Position numbers and translations under genes: made by a program
In this document: piece after piece, positions 61,501 through 64,000 of the stretch
Layout of the letters: every line of letters starts with the position of its first letter
Numbering within the stretch: position 1 is the stretch's first letter
Source of the DNA: Trichoplax adhaerens
Taxonomy: Eukaryota > Placozoa > Uniplacotomia > Trichoplacea > Trichoplacidae
Direction: 5' to 3'
DNA length: 64,000 nt
NCBI RefSeq assembly: GCF_000150275.1
Contig: NW_002060943.1
Coordinates: 5,855,950 to 5,919,949, forward strand
The notes under the pieces: model-generated
Seen by the model: the letters and a program-made list of their open reading frames with translations, nothing else
The model's database searches: none
What the model was told of the DNA's origin: nothing

Positions 61501-64000
61501 AACGAAGATGCTATAAATACATTGGTACTTAAATTCTCTAATACCAGCTTATATGTGAACTAGAAAGAGTCTTATACTCCATAACCTAATTAATTAATCT
61601 ATAGGTGAATTAGAGTACATAAATATACCTTGGCTAAGTCTTTAATCGTCTCCGTTTTGCCAGTACCTGCTGGTCCAGCAGGAGATCCACCGAGATTTAG
61701 TTTTAAAGCTCCCGTCAACGTTAGATAACATCTATCTGTTAGTGGGGTAATGACAAGCCGGCTAGAGCATCCTAAATATTCATATCCATATTCGAAATGA
61801 CTACCAGACTGGTTCACATCGCATGATTTATTAAGATCATCCCATTCGTAGCGTAGTTGTCTATCGTAGCAAGAAGGTATTAAATGGTTTAAAAAATACT
61901 AAATAATGTAAACACGTATATTGAATTAACTGAATTATAGAGTTCCAATTTACCTATCCCACTCGAAATCATCAGGGTTACTCACTTCAGAGTCGATTAA
62001 TTTAGCAACAATATCACGATTATGCACGCTAATTGTCATCAACGCAACCAAACTCTCATATTTGTGTAAAGGCAAGGGTCGATGAGCTAAGTCGGCTTGT
62101 CTGTTTAAATCACTAATCAAATCTTCACGAATCTTCTTTAAGGAATTTCCATGGTTTTTTTCCAGTAAAGATGACGTAACATGCTTGCAAAACATGATTT
62201 GTGTCTGTAAAGTTTGAAATAGCAGCGTTAGCGATCTATCTAAAAGACAATTCGTAATATAGCGCTGTAGGTTGGCTCAAATATCAGTCCGACCATATAG
62301 TAATACAATTATCCGCAATCTTATGCTTCATTATTTAAATTCGCATCAAGTTACAGTGCACCTTACACCCAAATAGTAATTATAAAGAAATTCATAAAGT
62401 AGTTACCATAGAATGTCTAGTAAGACTGTGCCTACACGCACTCATACACGTAAACTATCATTTTATCATATTTCCAACTAACGTAATAAATGCTAAAGGC
62501 TGGATAGCAAGCTGTATATTTTGTAGCAATATAGTAGCTGGAGTACATATAGGGAATCATGGTACTGATATAAGTTTACTATACTTTATAAGAAAATTTG
62601 TTTTAAGTTTCAGACAGCTTTAACAGAATTTAAATAAAGCTTTCATGAATATGCAATGGCTAAGGATTGGCTAGATAGTACGTTGCATATTACTGGTGTT
62701 CTGATGATATCTTTACGATATACCTATATATTGTTTATTACTGTAATCAAGAAGACTTACAGTAGTGAGAATAATTTGGCCAAAATTTTTCTCAAACCAT
62801 GCTGTTTTCTCAAGATTATTCCAAGTCCTGATACCATCGTTCAATTCCCTAGAAATAATGACTCTCCATTAATAATGATATATATGCCATGATAAGGAAA
62901 AACTATCCAGTATTCCTTCATTCTAATCTAATTTAGACTAAAGTGACTAGATGTAGCAAGTTTACATTCGAAGGGTATCAAACATCGCCGTTTCAATTGA
63001 AGCAAGCCAATTCTCAACATTTCCAACGGTTGCTATAGATCTACAATTTTAAGAAATATATTTTTGCCAGCTTAATGCGCTTACTAAGTATTATTAAATA
63101 AGACAAAAACATTCGTACTTTATCAATTTAACAGTCTCGTATTCCGAAGATATCATAGCGATTATTGATACTGAACCAATGTCAGCTTCTTTATCCAGCA
63201 TAAGTTGCTTAACGTTGCTAAAGCATTTCGATAAGTGAGGCTAACAAGAAGAATAATTAAAACATTACAAACAACAAATAAATAATCCGTTTGTTTTTAT
63301 TTTAATTTTAAATAACATATTCATATTAAATACCTGAATAGCTTTGGGATTTTTGGAATTGGATATAACGTCCAACAACTCTTCATTACTTAAAAAGTAA
63401 AATCTTGGACAGACAAGGCGTTTCGTTTCAAGATAATCCTGAGAATAATAATTCTAATCTTTAGTAAATTGCAGATCCTAAATTAAGTTTTACATACCAT
63501 GCTTCAAGTCTATTCTATTAATACTTTTTATAATCCATTTATACATTTTACAACTCATTTTAACTTAGTTGCCTGCATTTATAAAATTATAATCATTGTA
63601 CCCAATACTCTAAGATTTATAAGACTAGAATATGAAATGATAGTTCAAATTTTAACTAAGGCTAATAAATTTATCGTAAACCACTGTAAATGTCTAATCT
63701 ACGGTAGTACTATTCTACATTTTCTTCTATAGTAATATCTTTGTTACATCGATTTAATTACACATATTTTGTCTAAGTATATTACTGCAAACCAATATAA
63801 ATCACCTCTAAACATTTAAAGATCTTATCCAAGTGCGAATGACCAGCTTGAAGTATTTCTAGTACACCTAATAAGAAATGATCACGTTAGTGTCTAATTT
63901 AACTTTAGATTATAAGATCGCGTTATAAACTGATCTTAGCTACAATTAGATATTAGACTACGAAATTGCGTTAAGCAAAACTAATCTCAGCGCAATTTAG
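42607..64000 (-). CDS. Axonemal dynein heavy chain (partial; N-terminal part beyond right edge)
   Basis: Motor subunit of a ciliary dynein arm: ATP-driven, microtubule-binding AAA+ ring. More than 35 short exons run from the linker (63806..63867 is the furthest upstream exon recognised) to the stop at 42607-42609. Ordered landmarks: linker [23 protein letters not shown]1 P-loop [10 protein letters not shown] and Walker [14 protein letters not shown]2 P-loop [11 protein letters not shown]3 P-loop [11 protein letters not shown]4 P-loop GIGGTGKQ; stalk and microtubule-binding tip; AAA5; AAA6; and the C-terminal domain ending [16 protein letters not shown]. The catalytic AAA1 site looks intact. 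The C-terminal domain and [20 protein letters not shown] fit single-headed inner-arm axonemal chains better than cytoplasmic dynein, but the exact DNAH class is not settled. Intron tandem arrays are listed separately. Confidence 0.9.
46690..48322 (-). other. Dynein AAA6
   Basis: About 48125..48350 ([20 protein letters not shown]) with a Ser/Arg-rich insertion ([17 protein letters not shown]), about 47820..48040, about 47527..47745, about 47205..47410 ([20 protein letters not shown]) and about 46690..46920 ([31 protein letters not shown]). Confidence 0.75.
48654..49170. repeat. Intronic tandem duplication, about 260-bp unit, two copies
   Basis: Copy 1 starts CGGATTTCTGTGATTTATTG (48654); copy 2 starts TGGATTTCTATGATTTTTAA (about 48916). 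Both share GCGACTTAAAATG, AAAAAATCTACCCAATTC and TAATTATAGT blocks in the same order, diverged by scattered substitutions. Confidence 0.75.
49330..51095 (-). other. Dynein AAA5
   Basis: About 50880..51093 ([40 protein letters not shown]), about 50665..50780 ([33 protein letters not shown]), about 50420..50540 ([20 protein letters not shown]), about 50205..50330 ([20 protein letters not shown]), about 50000..50148 ([20 protein letters not shown]), about 49580..49700 and about 49330..49470 ([20 protein letters not shown]). Confidence 0.8.
49735..49945. repeat. Intronic tandem duplication, about 110-bp unit
   Basis: Two diverged copies, each carrying ATTAACAACTTGG followed by CATCATCATTG, at about 49735-49845 and 49846-49945. 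Confidence 0.65.
51340..52620 (-). other. Dynein stalk and microtubule-binding domain
   Basis: Coiled-coil 1 at about 52330-52600 ([20 protein letters not shown]). Tip region about 51955..52215 ([40 protein letters not shown]) and about 51705..51835 ([20 protein letters not shown]). Coiled-coil 2 about 51360..51600 ([20 protein letters not shown]). Strong match to the conserved stalk order. Confidence 0.85.
52630..55070 (-). other. Dynein AAA4
   Basis: Exons about 54900..55070 ([11 protein letters not shown]), about 54087..54168 ([20 protein letters not shown]), about 53800..53996 ([20 protein letters not shown]), about 53282..53467 ([18 protein letters not shown]), about 53006..53280 ([33 protein letters not shown]) and about 52630..52908 ([19 protein letters not shown]). 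The P-loop is GIGGTGKQ; Gln after Lys is usual for dynein AAA4. The intron after 54168 carries the tandem array. Confidence 0.8.
54134..54795. repeat. Intronic tandem array, about 80-bp unit, about eight copies, overlapping an exon start
   Basis: Units begin near 54164, 54239, 54321, 54404, 54480, 54561, 54651 and 54734 with (A)TTTGATTTTC. They share AAGAGAAAAGTTTAGCAA and ACTCGTTAAAAGCTA blocks. The first unit spans the exon boundary at 54168, so about 35 nt of coding sequence belong to the repeat. Confidence 0.8.
55208..55273. repeat. Short tandem duplication, about 33-bp unit
   Basis: ATCAAACGATGATGCAATTG followed by T/AATGGTAAAA occurs twice in a row in a dynein intron. Confidence 0.8.
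55290..58167 (-). other. Dynein AAA2/AAA3 junction and AAA3
   Basis: Large exon 57303..58167 (865 nt) includes a Ser-rich insertion ([19 protein letters not shown]) and ends just before the P-loop. Then come 56554..56724 ([20 protein letters not shown]), 56301..56443 ([20 protein letters not shown]), 56075..56203 ([20 protein letters not shown], Walker B), 55899..55987 ([20 protein letters not shown]), about 55605..55825 (ends [13 protein letters not shown]) and about 55290..55460. Confidence 0.85.
58430..58740. repeat. Intronic tandem repeats that include the 3' splice site of the next exon
   Basis: The whole intron 58437..58739 is built from diverged units sharing (minus strand) AAAGAAACGATTTTAGTTAG, TTTGATATTGCATGCA and ATTAGGTGATGGAATGA. 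The last motif is the real acceptor plus exon start at 58436. Confidence 0.75.
59394..59415. repeat. (AT)n microsatellite in a dynein intron
   Basis: Eleven or so consecutive AT units. Confidence 0.9.
60312..61860 (-). other. Dynein AAA1 (main ATPase site)
   Basis: Exons 61629..61860 ([21 protein letters not shown]-loop [10 protein letters not shown] at about 61650-61679), 61331..61384 ([17 protein letters not shown]), 61001..61146 ([20 protein letters not shown], Walker B DE), 60788..60856 ([19 protein letters not shown], sensor I asparagine), 60489..60675 ([20 protein letters not shown]) and 60312..60385. All junctions are in phase. All nucleotide-site motifs of an active AAA1 are present. 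Confidence 0.9.
61954..63867 (-). other. Dynein linker exons
   Basis: Exons 63806..63867 ([20 protein letters not shown]), 63334..63438 ([20 protein letters not shown]), about 63119..63240 ([31 protein letters not shown]), about 62760..62860 ([14 protein letters not shown]) and 61954..62204 ([38 protein letters not shown]). These match the swinging linker that lies over the AAA ring. The stretch 62861-63118 and the DNA right of 63868 probably hold more exons that I could not place securely. Confidence 0.75.

Noticed and set aside
1-64000. tRNA, rRNA, CRISPR arrays and prokaryotic-style operons
   Set aside because: No B-box-containing cloverleaf, rRNA or regularly spaced repeats were recognised, and gene structure is eukaryotic throughout.

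Overview
This window is nuclear DNA from an animal. Genes are split into many short exons with GT-AG introns, the background is AT-rich, and there is a 50-base scaffold gap. The gene set (axonemal dynein heavy chain, nucleolar spindle-associated protein, a TMEM87-type Golgi membrane protein, two mitochondrial/peroxisomal enzymes) and a MAM/kringle/SRCR receptor suggest a small-genome, early-branching metazoan. A placozoan such as Trichoplax or Hoilungia fits best, but that is inference; no marker in the window proves the taxon. The exon structures below were worked out by hand from splice motifs, reading-frame phase and protein-family conservation.

Left part (1-13,190, minus strand): a secreted or membrane protein runs off the left edge. 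It has a signal peptide, LRR N- and C-flanking cysteine motifs with no repeats between them, then a MAM domain. Next to it is a 17-exon type I membrane protein with two tandem MAM-kringle-SRCR modules, one transmembrane helix and a short tail. Its second kringle exon has lost one base. One of its introns holds a solo-LTR-like element with a well-formed core promoter on the opposite strand.

Middle (13,191-28,558): a dienoyl-CoA isomerase gene (ECH1, minus), a 5.8 kb gene-free stretch rich in self-complementary GTAC tracts, G-rich sequence and hairpins, then methylmalonate-semialdehyde dehydrogenase (ALDH6A1, plus). ECH1 acts in unsaturated fatty-acid beta-oxidation and ALDH6A1 in valine/thymine catabolism. 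Both feed acyl-CoA metabolism, but they are separate genes and not an operon.

Right part (28,559-64,000): NUSAP1-like (minus) and TMEM87-like (plus) diverge from a shared 0.66 kb promoter region containing GTAC tracts, a CRE palindrome and a YY1-type motif over the TMEM87 start codon. TMEM87 converges on a large axonemal dynein heavy chain (minus). From its 3' end this gene covers the C-terminal domain, AAA6 to AAA1, the stalk and much of the linker, and it continues past the right edge. Several of its introns hold degenerate tandem arrays. In two of them the repeat unit includes a copy of the downstream 3' splice site and the start of the next exon, which is the most unusual architecture in the window.
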